Position numbers and translations under genes: made by a program | Notes under the pieces: generated by a model | The model's database searches: none | What the model saw: only the letters and a program-made list of their open reading frames with translations | Told to the model about the DNA's origin: nothing | Part shown: positions 1 to 11,589 of the stretch, in pieces | How the letters are laid out: each line of letters opens with the position of its first letter | How positions within the stretch are numbered: the stretch's first letter is position 1 | NCBI GenBank assembly: GCA_012934845.2 | Contig: WNNJ02000682.1 | Location: 1 to 64,000 of the forward strand | DNA: 64,000 bases | Direction: 5' to 3' | Origin: Pomphorhynchus laevis | Taxonomy: Eukaryota; Acanthocephala; Palaeacanthocephala; Echinorhynchida; Pomphorhynchidae

Positions 1-85
1 ATATTATAATATTATAATATTATATAATAATATTATATATTATTATAATATTATTGATATTATTATATTATAATATTATTATCTA
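1..85. repeat. AT-only low-complexity tract
   Basis: The window opens with a degenerate TAT/ATT microsatellite made almost wholly of A and T. It lies in the intron just before the first visible exon of the acyl-CoA synthetase gene. Nothing else is visible before base 160. Confidence 0.8.
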
Positions 86-162
86 TTTATGAATGTTGCT
101 AAGGTACATATATTTTATCTAAGATTTTACCTTTCTTAGTTGAATTATGGTTGTCTTTTTAG

Positions 163-3100
163 GACGGATCTTTTTCAATTATTGATCGTAAAAAGGAAAT
201 CTACAAGCTATCCCAGGTTATAACAAAATTAAAATTCCGTTATTTACCACTTTTCAAGTATTCTAGGGTGAATACGTATCACCGATAAAGGTTGAAAACG
301 TTTACAGTCGTCTTCCAGTTATATCTCAGATTATTGTTACGGGTTACCCACATGAGGTAAGTTTTGTTCATGAAACACATGCATTTCTGACACTTGCTGA
401 CTATTTAACGTGAACAAAAAGCGGCTATAATTATTTAGGTTTTATCTATTAAAAATGGTTAGCAACTCTGAGCTATGCTCGTAACGTTGTCTACATAATA
501 ATAAAGATAAATTTATTTTTAAGTGGCAAATGCGTGTGAACGGCACGATTACAAGCACACTAATATAATTTAGCAGAAGAGTTCAGTGTGAATGGTCAGT
601 CCACTCGTATATATTCTTCGTTCAGTTCGTTTGTTCAGTGCGTTAGTTCAATCCGTTCGTTCAGTTCATTCATTCCATCCGTTAGTTTAATTCGTTCAAT
701 TTGTCCGTTCGCTCAGTCTGTTTGTTCAGTTTTTAATATAAATATATTAAAATATATTTATATTTATTTAAATATTTATGGATTTAAGATTTCCACTTTG
801 ATCTGAATTCATAAATTTATATAATTTTTATAACGAATAAGAATATAATTAGAATGAAAATTAAGTAATAAAACAAACTGCACATCAAACGCCAACCATT
901 ACCATTGGCATTGACCAAACTGGTCAAAACCACTCCTCCTTGTAAAATTTCATTTATTAACAGAAATAGAGATAATAGTTGAATGACCTTTTTATTAAGC
1001 GATACTGCACAAAACCTCTCCACTAATCACACCCTGGCAGCTCATAAACTTAAAGAATTGGGAGAGTGTACTAATCACCGCATGTCAAGATTGACACATT
1101 TTGAGAGTTACATTTTGAAATTCTAAAAGATTACTAAACAAACTAATAAATATTTTAAAAATACTATATATATGAATCATGAGATTCACTTGATACTCAT
1201 TTGAATCATTGCTGATTGTGATCCTTAATATGGATATATACTACTATTTTAGATTTCTGCAACGCCACTTAAGGTGATTGGCAGCAGAGTCCGATATCAT
1301 TCCATACACCATAACTCACAACGTGTCAGGTCTGACAAATTAGTATTGTTTCGTCCGATCTGGTCATGCAATGGTAATCCCCGGCCTCATTAGAAGGCTG
1401 TGTACCGACATTGTTACCTTTTGAACCATATTTGCACTTTCAGAGTTGATATAAATCATATCAATCGGCGGCTTGACGCCTCACTGTCTTGGCTAATCTT
1501 TCAGAAGAGATGGAAATTCCTCATTATATGAAATCAATTTTGTTACTTATTTCTGGTATCGTCTTTCTGATGATATGACGCCAACGATATACTTTAATAT
1601 ATTTCATGTAAATCATAAGATTCATTTAAATTGATGCCGCCTGGGATCTTGAATGTGGATACTTTATAGTATTTTACCTTTTTGCTACGTCACAAAGATT
1701 TTTAGATAAATCTTCTCTCATTTTTCTTTTTTTGAATTAAGTGGATGTGATTCTTGTCTATTATTTTTATCAATGAAAATATCAAAATTACCGCCGTTTA
1801 CATATTTTAGATAGCCACTGTGAATTCACGCATAATTCAATTTACATGTGAGAATTTAATTTAAAAAAATTCAATTTTAAACTACAAGGAACGATTTTCA
1901 TTATAAATTTTCGCTATTAAAATAGCGAAAATTTTATTATTTTATTTAAAAAATAAAATATTTTTTACATTTTTCTCATTTTTTATAATGAAAATTTCAT
2001 TATTTTTGCTGTAATGTTTAAGCAGAATGCAGAAATTACTTGCTACATAAAGATGACATAAAAGATGTAAATAATAAAATTGATAATCTATTCAAAATTT
2101 AGAATATTTGACGGAATCCATGCAGACTACAGTTAAAAATAATGTACAATTGATAATACTTGCAGATAATCTACCGTTCAAAATTGAAAGACATTATATT
2201 TAAAATAAAATAGATTGTAATAAAAGGAGATTTATTAAAATGTAATCAAAATAGATTTTATTTGGTGATATAGGTAATATTTTATTATAAGATTATAGGA
2301 TTATAATATAATCTTATAATATTATATTAAATATATAATCTCCAATATTAATTTTTAATTAAATAAATTTTATTCAGATAATTTTGGTATCTTGAGCAAT
2401 AACTTAATGAGTTGACTTGCAAAATACTTTGTATAAGTTGCTGTAAAATATAAGTTTTGATAGTTCGCTTCACAAAATGACTATATTTTTAGAGCTTTTC
2501 TGTTGCTATTGTCGTTCCTGATGAAGTAACTTTGCGATCGAAAATAAACGATTTAAAATTGATTGACGAAATGGATATGGTTAGCTTTACTGATCTTTGT
2601 AAATTAAAGGTGGGAAACTGAATAAAATCTGTTACTTTTAAGAATTAACATACAGGGGGTAATCGACGCTGTTCAATCAGAGATGGATCAGCACGCTATT
2701 GCATACAAGCTTTCGGGAATTGAAAAGGTAATTTATTGAGTTAATAAATCCTTAAAACCAAAACGCTCTGAATTTATTATTAATGTATTTCTATTGAAAT
2801 AACTTTCAAAGGAAATATTTTTTAATTTTGTATTTTTTTATTTTGAAATTATTTTGCGATTTGCCGGAGTGCTTTAATTCTGCAAATTATTTTTATATCA
2901 ATTTGCGTTCAAATAAATTAAATCAGCTAACTGAGTCTACGTATTGTTATATAATTATAAAATAAACAAAACATAATAATGCTAAATCAAAATTTAATAA
3001 TTAAATAATAAAATTAATAATTGTTTTAGATTTTCTATAATTTAAATCAAGTTAAAATAAAAAATTGAAATTTAAAATAAACGTTATTTTTATGAATTGA

Positions 3101-6069
3101 TTAATAAATAACAGACGTTGTATCAGAATAAGAATTAGAGGTCATCAGGAGGAACTGCTATGCTATCAGGTTTCGGCCCCTAACTCCTCTACCCAACATA
3201 GCAGCGGGGCCAAATACATGCTAATGATGTATTTCCTCTGAAAAACTATCTAGTATCTTATTCTAATACAAAGTATATTATTTATTATCCATCCATAAAA
3301 ATTTGCCACTAAGAGTTTAAATTTATTCTTTATATTATTGTGTTGATTTATATATTTTACTATTTTCTGCTTGATGTATTTTTATAGTAACCTAGTTTAA
3401 AATATGTATCTATTAAATTATTTAAATGATTTTGAAGAAAGCCAATATCATTACATATTGTTGCAATTCTTAAAATTTCATTATTTAATGTATTATATTT
3501 TATATTATATGGTATGCATTAATGCTCATGCAAAAATATGTTTCTTGTAAATTTAAATATGTCATCTTTACGATATAAATTAATAGTAGTTTTAATTAAT
3601 GTTAATTTAATGTTCATATCTAGATATACACCTTCTTTATCATTAATATTGGTTTTGTTAAGAATAAGGCTTTCTGGATAAATGTGCTCACTAATTGAAT
3701 AAAAATTATTAGAATTAAATACACATATATCATCAATGTATCGAAACATATATTTCATATATTTATATTGTTTAGATTTAGTTTTTACACAGTTATGAAC
3801 AAATTCATATTCTATAAAGCTTAAAAACAAGTCAGCTATAATTAGACCACTATTACCACCGATTGGAACACCTTTTACTTGTCTAAATATAGATGTCCCT
3901 ACTTTTAAATAATTTCAAATTAAGAGTTCAATTTTTTTAATAATATTTTGTTGATTTATATATTTTACTATTTTCTGTTTGATTTTATTTTTATAGTAAC
4001 CTAGTTTAAAATATGTATCTATTAAATTATTTAAATGATTTTGAAGAAAGCCAATACATTACATATTGTTGCAATATGTAATGAAAAGTTAATATAAATA
4101 AATAAAGTTAATATAAAGTTAATATTTATCAATTAATTAACCGAAAATAATTAATAATTAATAATAATTTTTAATAATTGATTTAAAAATTACTAATTCG
4201 TAAAATATTGCCAAAGTAAATGTTTTCAAGTTCGACTAATGTAAATGCGTTTATGTAAAAGACTAATGTAAATGCTTTCGACTTATGTAAACGCTTTCAG
4301 TAAATGCTATCATGAGACTTATCTATGTCGAAACATGGAGCACTAAGACTCATAGGGGCATGAAATAATTATAGAGACTAAATTTCAGAGCATGAATTTC
4401 ATACATGCTTTCAACTAGTAAAGTCAAAGTATTTTCAAATTTGAACCGTAACCACGATTGTCGTACCCTCTAAAATTATTTCAGGATACTATTGGTATAA
4501 GTTCCTAGATGCTACATAAAAACCGCTATTTACAATTTTTACAATTTCTACATTTTCATAATCTTACATAGAAAGATTTATAGATTCGAAGCTTTTCTTA
4601 AACGCATAATTATCCGGTTAAATCGAGTTAAGTAGTCATGGCTATAAAATGAATAAGTAAAATATAATTAAAAATATCAAAAAGTATACCAGTTCATAAA
4701 CAATTAGAAATATTAAATCAACTTTTATGTGCCGAAATAATGCATCCTTAAACTTAATATAAAGCGCTTGTATACGTATCGTGATAATATCATCTGAGCG
4801 AAAAAATACAAATTAATTATTACGTGAATACTAATATATTAATAGCATTGATATTATTGATAATATATTAATATAATACTATTTTTAATTAATTGCATCT
4901 CCATCGTAATTTATAAATATTTATAAATATTTTAAATATTGATAAAAAGCTGTTTTAAAATCTCAATGATAAGAATAAAGTATTATATTTTTAAACTGAT
5001 CTTATTTTTTAAAATCAAACTTTGAAATGGTAACCTGAGCTTTGCTGATCCAACAATATTCAATTTCCATGTTCAATACTTTTATATTTAAACTTGAAAA
5101 AGGGTGTGTAAAGAGGATATATTTATAAAACCAAGTATTTTTACGTATCCAATTATATTCAATTTGTCATCAAATAAAAAAGATAAAATAAAAAATGTAA
5201 ACGACGAATTTAAGGTAAAAACGTTATCTTAATTCTGTGCTAAAGTTCATTCAAAATATAAATATTTTGCAAATTGGTTGATCACTCATATGTTTGACTG
5301 ATTGATTGAACATGAGAGTAAAATCAATTTCCTAAAAATTAGTCGAATTATCGATAGCCGACTGCCGTCGTCATCAGGACAATAAAAATCAAGGGAATTC
5401 GCCATTTTGTAATACATTTTTGTAATACATTATAATAAAATCAGAAGTTCATTCAATTTCTTTTATATAATCGACATCATAAATTAAAATCAACCGTTTC
5501 AGCATGGCATTAATGTGCCATTGACTTAAAAGTTGGATTTAACATTGCATTGTTAAAACACACAAAAAATAAGATTTTTTGAATGCTAAATACTTTGCCG
5601 GCTATCGAAAATTTAATAAAAGACGGAAATCGAAAACAATCGACTATCGAAAACAATCGACTATCGAAAACAATCGACTATCGAAAACAATCGACTGATT
5701 ATTTAAGAAACAATTTAATATTTTACAAAAGGAAAATTTAAAAAATAATTGATAATGTAACAATTTACAAACAAATCTTGTAATTAAATTGATTTCTGAA
5801 CAAAATTAATTATAAATGTGCATATTTTGTACTTTCAAAAGATGTGTATTACTCATGTACATTTTTTAAATTGCGTCTTTAATTAAATTTTTTTGTTATT
5901 AAAAAATATTATAATTAAGGCTCGTAAAATATACCTAGAATCATCACCATTCTCAGTAGAAAATCTTTTGTTGACACCAACACTCAAATTAAAGCGGAGA
6001 TACGCCTTAAAGTTCTACAGATCCCATATTGATGAAATGTACAAAAAGAAAAAACGAGTTATTATATAG
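163..6069 (+). CDS. ACSL: Long-chain-fatty-acid-CoA ligase (ACSL1/5/6 type), last five exons
   Basis: This enzyme activates long-chain fatty acids to acyl-CoA through an acyl-adenylate, usually at the ER or outer mitochondrial membrane. Five exons are visible: 163-216, 267-356, 2493-2609, 2656-2727 and 5920-6069 (stop TAG 6067-6069). They give 160 residues, all in phase 0. Exon 1 encodes the family's hinge motif (DGSFSIIDRKKEIYKLSQ). Exon 2 starts GEYVSPIKVEN. Exon 3 has VAIVVPDE. The last exon has SPFSVEN-LLTPTLK and ends near HIDEMYKKKK, matching the usual C terminus of the family. Each junction has GT and AG ends (for example GTAAGT at 357). The introns are 50, 2136, 46 and 3192 nt, so the two long ones look expanded by inserted DNA. 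The 5' part of the gene, with the main ATP-binding domain, lies left of the window. Family assignment is firm; the exact paralogue is not. Confidence 0.9.
505..560 (-). mobile_element. Short LINE 3'-tail fragment
   Basis: The motif AAGTGGCAAATGCGTG and its flank recur at 57280-57310 and, less exactly, at the outer ends of the large inverted repeat (43810-43850 and 47955-47985). In those places it follows CR1-like LINE C-terminal coding sequence. On the minus strand it reads RAVHTHLPL, compared with AVGTHLPL and CAGTHLPH elsewhere. It is probably a 5'-truncated LINE end inside the ACSL intron. Confidence 0.35.
600..735. repeat. Degenerate TTCGTTCAGT minisatellite
   Basis: About a dozen imperfect 8-12-bp units of the type GTTCAGTTCGTT run through this stretch. 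The long open frame over it is only a consequence of the repeat, not a gene. Confidence 0.75.
1895..1994. repeat. Nested fold-back (MITE-like)
   Basis: An outer pair TTTTCATTATAAA (1895-1907) and its complement (1982-1994) encloses an inner 14-bp hairpin, AAATTTTCGCTATT, with a 2-nt spacer. The unit is about 100 bp, non-coding and AT-rich. It could be a small miniature element or chance in AT-rich DNA. Confidence 0.5.
2915..4080 (-). mobile_element. Permuted (Naiad-like) PLE, 3' fragment in ACSL intron
   Basis: Reading on the minus strand, this holds the C-terminal part of the RT (including FRYIDDICVF and GVYLDMNIKL), the end of the ORF, the 3' UTR with its conserved structured block (about 3130-3260), an A/T-rich tail and the terminal motif GCTGATTTAA near 2920. 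It closely matches the whole copy at 60.5-63.6 kb. A second small piece of the same C-terminal region follows at about 3906-4080, so two insertions or a rearrangement are stacked. The copy is 5'-truncated and broken. It sits antisense in the last ACSL intron. Confidence 0.85.
3130..3260 (-). ncRNA. Conserved pseudoknot-forming 3' UTR element of the PLE
   Basis: Two crossing helices can form. GGCCCC (3175-3180) pairs with GGGGCC (3206-3211), and CTGCTATG (3155-3162) pairs with CATAGCAG (3197-3204). A possible third helix joins TAGAGG (3136-3141) to CCTCTA (3186-3191). The same block recurs at 37.4, 39.1, 39.85, 45.2, 46.8 and 60.75 kb. Its function is unknown: an RT recognition structure or a self-cleaving RNA are options. 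Confidence 0.55.
4517..5762. repeat. 1.25-kb dispersed repeat, copy 1
   Basis: This stretch is nearly identical to 30494-31800 over its whole length. No ORF is present. It ends with a 17-bp minisatellite followed by about 65 bp of shared flank. It may be a non-autonomous element or a segmental duplication out of the ACSL intron. Confidence 0.8.
5629..5696. repeat. 17-bp minisatellite, 4 units
   Basis: Four perfect tandem copies of ATCGAAAACAATCGACT. The paralogous block at 31616-31734 has seven units. Confidence 0.9.
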
Positions 6070-6319
6070 TTCATTCCTTGCAATGACATTTTGTAAGATG
6101 TTCCCGTGATGGATTTTCATTTTAAATAATATTCTAATAAATACTTTGTCTTTTACCAATTGTCTTTTCAGTTTTGATGCTAACTAAACTATTTTCTAGA
6201 TTCTAAACTACATTTAGGAGTGACTGTCAGGTAAAATTTAAAAGGATATATTTTATATTGTCTAATTAACGACAATAATCTTGTATTAGATTAAAAGTGT
6301 TTGTCGAACAATAACTTAC

Positions 6320-6433
6320 TTGTTGCAATCGAAAAAGCTGTCGTTGCTACTATCATCTTCTCTGTCGAAAACATCGCGGCTCCAGTGAATAGCATTCTTT
6401 TGTTGCCATCATTACGCATTTGTTGCAATATAC
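6320..6433 (-). CDS. Candidate internal exon, unidentified gene
   Basis: On the minus strand a 114-nt open stretch is bordered by an acceptor (AAATTAAAG) and a near-consensus donor (CAA|GTAAGT). It would encode about 37 residues including QQMRNDGNKRMLFTG and STEKMIVATTAFSIAT. Base composition is less AT-rich than the flanks. I do not recognise the protein. A possible final exon downstream on the same strand is too AT-rich to support. It lies tail-to-tail with ACSL. Confidence 0.35.
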
Positions 6434-6817
6434 CTTTAATTTCAATGTCCGAATAAAATTATGAAAATACGACTAGCAAATACAAGAATAAACTAAATCT
6501 GTAATTTTAAATATCAAAACATATTAAAAAATGAAAAGAAAATCTAATATAGCTATCTACTTGATTTCATGTAAAGTCACAACACCGAAAATTCGGTAAA
6601 ATTCAATGAAATTCAAATTGAAATGAAAATTTTATTAAAAATTCGCATATGGAGAAAAACATTTTTATTTATTTCCAGACTTTGGATTTTGGAAACGTAT
6701 TTTGTGATCACTTATTATACAATTTTAAATATATAACTATTTTCGGTGCAAAAATACTAGAATTATCTTTTCCATTTTACTTCATTTCATAATACAAAAA
6801 TATTTATGCAGGATGAG

Positions 6818-6909
6818 ATGTGATTGCTCGAATGACAGTTCGAGCAACCGCTGTAGGAGCAATGACTGTACGAGTAAAAATACAATCTTTGGTTGAAAAC
6901 GGGCATTAA
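6818..6909 (+). CDS. Possible last exon of a HIG1-domain-like protein
   Basis: An open stretch reads VIARMTVRATAVGAMTV, then RVKIQSLVENGH and a TAA stop. The VGAMTV segment resembles the second membrane helix of HIG1 (hypoxia-induced gene 1) proteins. An acceptor-like AG precedes it at 6816-6817; the better-looking AG at 6810-6811 would put a TGA in frame. I could not find the upstream exon, so it may be a fragment or chance. Confidence 0.22.
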
Positions 6910-7312
6910 CATATATCTTAGATGTTGATCGAAGTATTTGTAAGAGCCATTGAGATATAGTATAGATTTCTTAAAAATTGATATTTCGACATGTATTGCC
7001 ATAATTTTCAAAATTTTGAAAAACAAGCTAAGGTTTTTGTTAGTTTATAGATTTCGTTGTCTGATTATTAAAAATATAGCCGATTTCATACACCTGCAAC
7101 CGTTGTAAAAAACAACGAGCCGTTTTGAAATGAAAATTTTATTAAAAAGGATACTTTTAATAAAATTAAAATATTTACAAAAATTTAAATTTCCCACAAT
7201 TCTGAATTCACTTTTCGCATATAAAGCAAAACATTTTATTAATAAAAGTATAGTGGATATAAATATAGGTATAGTTTCAACTCTTAATTCCATTAAGAAT
7301 TAAGAATTTTTA

Positions 7313-8796
7313 ATTCCAAAACGCTCAATTCCATGTACCCATTAGGATTAAATGACGTGATACAAGGAATTGGCAGAAGTAGTATAATACATAATAAACA
7401 ACTATATTATAATAATCCGGTTAAACGCAAACCAAGAAGTCATGGTGATAAAAGGAATAGGAAAAATAGAGTTAAAAATATTAAAAAAGATATGTTTAAA
7501 GATATGTAAAAAAGATAAGTTTTTCTAAACATATCATTTATTCGATAAATCAAAGATTAATTAACGAATATGATAGGTTGAGTTGTATAATAGACAGTTA
7601 TTGTAATATAAAATACTATAATCGGACAATAAATGTTAATAATAACAATAAAAATATACATTAACCATAAACTTCATTAATAAATGTATAGATAACATAA
7701 ATATAGGTAGACTTTTAAATAATTCTAAAAGTAAAGAAATAATAGGGTCAGATTTAAGTAAATATATTCCTAAAATAAGGTATAAGTTGTTACCGCCATT
7801 AGGACGAAAAATTTGTAATTATAATAAAGAATTAAAATCAATATATAACGATAATATTGGAAACATTATAGAAACTGAATGCGATTGCAAAAGTCTTAAT
7901 TTTGATAAAATAAATGAACATATATGTACCAATAATCTAGAATTAATTGAAAATAATGATTTAAGAAAGCTGCTATCAAAAGGATATAAATATAGATTAA
8001 ATTATAACAATAAAAATAAAATTTACAATTCGTTATATAATAACTTAAATGATTACTTTAGTAAGCTGATTAATAGTGAAAGCTCGAATATATCTAAGAT
8101 AAAAATTTGGAAAGATTATATATTTGATAAAATTAAAAATAAAATGAAAAAACAAACAATTATAAAAGGAAAGATAAAATTAATAAAGATATGTATAAAG
8201 AACTTACTAAATTAAAGGATAACTATATAATAACAACTATTGATAAAGCTAGTAATAACTTTGTCTTCATATGCAAAAAGCATTATTATGATATACTAAT
8301 GAAAGAGGTTAATTCTAATGATTTAAATGTAAATCCAACATATGAACGTAGTGAGTTGAGTTTTGAAACAATTATTACAAGTCACTGTTCTATAATGGAT
8401 AAGAAGGGTATAAAGGTTGAATTAGATAATAAAACTATACCTATATTATATTGGAATCCAAAATTACATAAAAATCCAATAAAACCTAGGTTCATATGTA
8501 GTGCGTTTAAATGTACATTAAAACCACTTTCTGCTTATGCGAATAAAATACTTAAAGTAATTAAAGCACACTTCAAAAAATATTGTAGGGTAATCGAAAT
8601 TAATACTGGTATAAAACACTATTTCAGTATTAATTCTACAAAAAATTTAAAACACTCGAAAGGAATGCATTTTCAATCTATAAATCGTACGATTTTAGTA
8701 CGCTTTATACAAATCTAGATTTAGTAGATATTAAAGAAGCGTTAGTAAAATTAATTAATCTTATATTCGGAAAAAGATATACATATATATGTTATA
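7313..8796 (+). mobile_element. Permuted PLE fragment (GIY-YIG end, linker, RT N-terminal half)
   Basis: This matches the whole copy at 60.8-63.6 kb from the end of its GIY-YIG domain (SMYPLGLNDV) through the basic linker (RKPRSHGDKRNRKNR) and the pre-RT region to the start of the RT, including YWNPKLHKNPIKPRFIC. Two sizeable open stretches remain (7787-8215 and 8191-8718). It is broken in several places and stops before the YIDD motif. It is on the opposite strand to the copy in the ACSL intron. Confidence 0.88.
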
Positions 8797-9030
8797 ATAA
8801 TATATAATAACTTAAATGATTACTTTAGTAAGCTGATTAATAGTGAAAGCTCGAATATATCTAAGATAAAAATTTGGAAAGATTATATATTTGATAAAAT
8901 TAAAAATAAAATGAAAATAACAAACAATTATAAAAGGAAAGATAAAATTAATAAAGATATGTATACAGAACTTACTAAATTAAAGCATAACTATATAATA
9001 AATAACTATAAATAACTATTAATAACTATA
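8797..9030 (+). mobile_element. Permuted PLE fragment, pre-RT piece
   Basis: This repeats the segment NDYFSKLINSESSNISKIKI and the following basic region already present in the preceding fragment at 8050-8200. A second copy was therefore inserted or duplicated head-to-tail. Confidence 0.8.
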
Positions 9031-9039
9031 AATTATTTA

Positions 9040-9880
9040 TTTTAGAACATATTATCGAAGAAAACATTTCAATATTAAATCAAAAACTATTAGAAAAAGA
9101 AGATTTTTAGATTAAAACGCTTAATTCCATGTACCCATTAGGATTGAATGACGTGGTACAAGGAATTGGCAGAAGTAGTATAATACATAATAAACAACTA
9201 TATTATAATAATCCGTTTAAACGCAAACCAAGAAGTCATGGTGATAAAAGGAATAGGAAAAATAGAGTTAAAATATTAAAAAAGATATGTATATAAATGA
9301 ACAATTAGAAATATTAAAACAACTTTTAAGAGATAATAAGCTAAAAGATCTTTATGTAAATATAAGAAGTTTTTCTAAAGATATCATATGTTCAATAAAT
9401 CAAAAATTAATTAACGACTATGATAGGCTAAGTTGTATAATAGACAGTTATTGTAATACAAAATACTATAATCGTACAATAAATGTTAATAATAACAATA
9501 GAAAATATACATTAACCATAAACTTCATTAATAAATGTATAGATAACATAAATATAGCCGGACTTTTAAATAATTCTAAAAGTAAAGAAATAATAGGGTC
9601 AGATTTAAGTAAATATATTCCTGAAATAAGGTATAAACTCCTACCACCATTAGGACGAAAAATTTGTAATTATAATAAAGAATTAAAATCAATATGTAAC
9701 GATAATATTAAAAACATAATGGAAACAAAATGCAATTGTAAAAGTCTTAGTCTTGATAAAATAAATGAACATATATGTACCCATAATCTAGAATTAATTG
9801 AAAATTGTGAATTAGGAAAGCTGCTATCAAAAGGGTATAAATATAGATTACATAATAATTATGCTATAAAACTGTAATAC
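9040..9880 (+). mobile_element. Permuted PLE fragment, linker and pre-RT region
   Basis: This starts in the last part of the GIY-YIG domain and has a long open stretch (9287-9877, beginning MYINEQLEILKQLLRDNK) that matches residues from about 203 of the whole copy. It ends abruptly after GYKYRLH. With the two preceding pieces it makes a head-to-tail array of truncated copies. Confidence 0.85.
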
Positions 9881-10017
9881 ATTTGCAAATACGAAATGCG
9901 TTAAAATGAAATGAAATATTTGCAAATACTACCTGACTGCTATTTTTCCTGAGCCGTCGTTCAAGACTTACAAGTCTTAGAGATATGTGTTTGTTTATTG
10001 ACAAATTAAACAATCAA

Positions 10018-10165
10018 GTAGAAATAAATATATGGATAAAATTGAATTAATAGAAGACATATATTTTGATAAATCCAAATTATTTAAAAGTAGAGACATC
10101 TTTATTTAGACAAGTAAAAGGTGTTCCAATGGGTGGTAATATTAGCCCAATTACAGCTTAATTCC
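10018..10165 (+). mobile_element. Permuted PLE fragment, RT motif B region
   Basis: A short stretch encodes the region around FRQVKGVPMGGN, the RT motif B of the same PLE family. It lies just downstream (3') of the first RTCA gene. Confidence 0.75.
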
Positions 10166-10330
10166 ACGTTAAAAAGCATAAAATTTATTTATTTTCAACT
10201 AATAATGGTTTAAAATCTATATAGTATGTTTTAATTTTAAAATTCCACGTTAAAAACATAAAATTTAAAATTTTTAAAGTAATTTTGGTTTAAAATCTAT
10301 GAAGTATTTATATATTTAAAACTTAACATG
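10166..10330. repeat. About two units of the 81-bp A/T-rich repeat
   Basis: The motif TGGTTTAAAATCTAT with its flank occurs here about twice. The same unit is present about 17 times beside the second RTCA gene (24890-26270), so the array is part of the shared duplication and changed in copy number. Confidence 0.7.
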
Positions 10331-10430
10331 ATAAACCATAGGCTTTTTAAATTAATCCTGATTGATGCAAAAAAAGAGCAATTATAGTAATCTTTTGTAA
10401 ACCATCTGCTCTTCTTTGAAGTCTCACAGA

Positions 10431-11567
10431 TTATATAGATGTTGGAGTCCATCCAGTTCCTCTATATGATAAAATGCAAGATTGATCTTGTTCATTGACA
10501 ACCTGTTTAAAATTATGATCGGGATAGAATTGATTTACCACATACATAGCAGAAAGTGTGTGATTGGTTAGAGGATATGAGCATTTTATAGAGGAAACTC
10601 CTTCGGAAAGCGCCATAAACAAAATTAACTGATCTTGCATGTAGTTGTCTACACATTTATTTGAATTGCTCATTTCAGTTGACATTTTTTCAGCAATTGT
10701 TTCAAACTGGTCGTTGCGCGCAATATTATAATCCGACGTTAGAATACATCCAGTATCAGTACGGGATGCAGCAACGATACCTAATCCCGAACAGTACGGC
10801 TGCAGTGATGACGGTTCATCGGTTATACACATGGTAGGTACACAACCAAAGGCTGATAATTCACGAACCACATAATCAACAGCATTATTTACTTTTGCAA
10901 TTGGCCCTTTACCACATGACCATGCAGAAACATGAGCAGAAGTAATTTTTCCGGGATTTGTTAGAACTATTGGCTTAGTAGGGTATGTCTCAACGGGAAG
11001 CTTCTCCATTGAAAATATAATTCTTCCGCCACCCTTTGGATAGCATCCTCGTGCTTTAAAATCTATCTTGTATTTTAATCTACCATCAGTTAATAAGTTA
11101 TTCAGTAGAGGAAATAGCCCCAGCTGTAGAGTTTCAATATGAGGCGAAAATTTTACATTGGTATATCCTCGCAGATCGATAACTGTTGTTTCTGAAGTCG
11201 TGGTATCGTCATTATAAATTAACGGAGGAACGATTAACTGTAGCATCAGTGATATCGATCCAGCTGTTTTCGTGTCCGCAATGTAATTACCTTGCATTAT
11301 ATGAGTACGAGGGCAAAAGTAAATATCAGTAGATCTTATGTAATTACCTTGAACTACGGCGTTTGTCATTTCACTGAGTAGATTAAGTGATGTGAGATGT
11401 TGCGGCATTAATCCTGGCTTAGGCCTATTGCCTCGAATGTTAATTATCCTGACTGGAGTTCCTAATATTACACTTAAGGAAAGACCGTTCCTTATGATTT
11501 GACCTCCACCTTCGTAAAGTGATCCGTCCAACGCTATCATTTTATCTTTATTTACATCACCATACAT
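10431..11567 (-). CDS. RTCA: RNA 3'-terminal phosphate cyclase, copy 1
   Basis: This enzyme converts RNA 3'-phosphate to a 2',3'-cyclic phosphate using ATP, through an adenylylated histidine; it is a nuclear RNA-repair enzyme. The 378-residue product is close to the usual ~366. Visible motifs are EGGGQ at 19-23, RGCYPKGGG at 173-181, QDQL at 311-314 and the likely nucleophile His336 in NHTLSA. The start was chosen at MYGDVNKDK because the paralogue begins there; an upstream in-frame ATG would add 16 hydrophobic residues. It has no intron. It differs from copy 2 at about 31 residues, and has Tyr135 where copy 2 and the family have Gly (RGGTN). Copy 1 may therefore be drifting or specialising. 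PLE debris lies downstream. Confidence 0.95.
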   Translation of the reverse strand: MYGDVNKDKMIALDGSLYEGGGQIIRNGLSLSVILGTPVRIINIRGNRPKPGLMPQHLTSLNLLSEMTNAVVQGNYIRSTDIYFCPRTHIMQGNYIADTKTAGSISLMLQLIVPPLIYNDDTTTSETTVIDLRGYTNVKFSPHIETLQLGLFPLLNNLLTDGRLKYKIDFKARGCYPKGGGRIIFSMEKLPVETYPTKPIVLTNPGKITSAHVSAWSCGKGPIAKVNNAVDYVVRELSAFGCVPTMCITDEPSSLQPYCSGLGIVAASRTDTGCILTSDYNIARNDQFETIAEKMSTEMSNSNKCVDNYMQDQLILFMALSEGVSSIKCSYPLTNHTLSAMYVVNQFYPDHNFKQVVNEQDQSCILSYRGTGWTPTSI

Positions 11568-11589
11568 CTCAACAAATTTGAAGTGAATT

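Larger units (their letters stand above)
357..2492 (+). other. Expanded ACSL intron (2.1 kb), contents
   Basis: This intron has a strong donor (GTAAGT) and an acceptor after a short pyrimidine run. It holds a short LINE-tail-like piece near 510-560, a TTCGTTCAG-type minisatellite (600-735) and an A/T-rich fold-back at 1895-1994. Bases 1240-1620 are less AT-rich, but I could read no coding sequence in them on either strand. The rest is AT-rich filler. Confidence 0.6.

Noticed and set aside
588-806. 72-codon ORF near the left end
   Set aside because: It is the translation of a TTCGTTCAG minisatellite.
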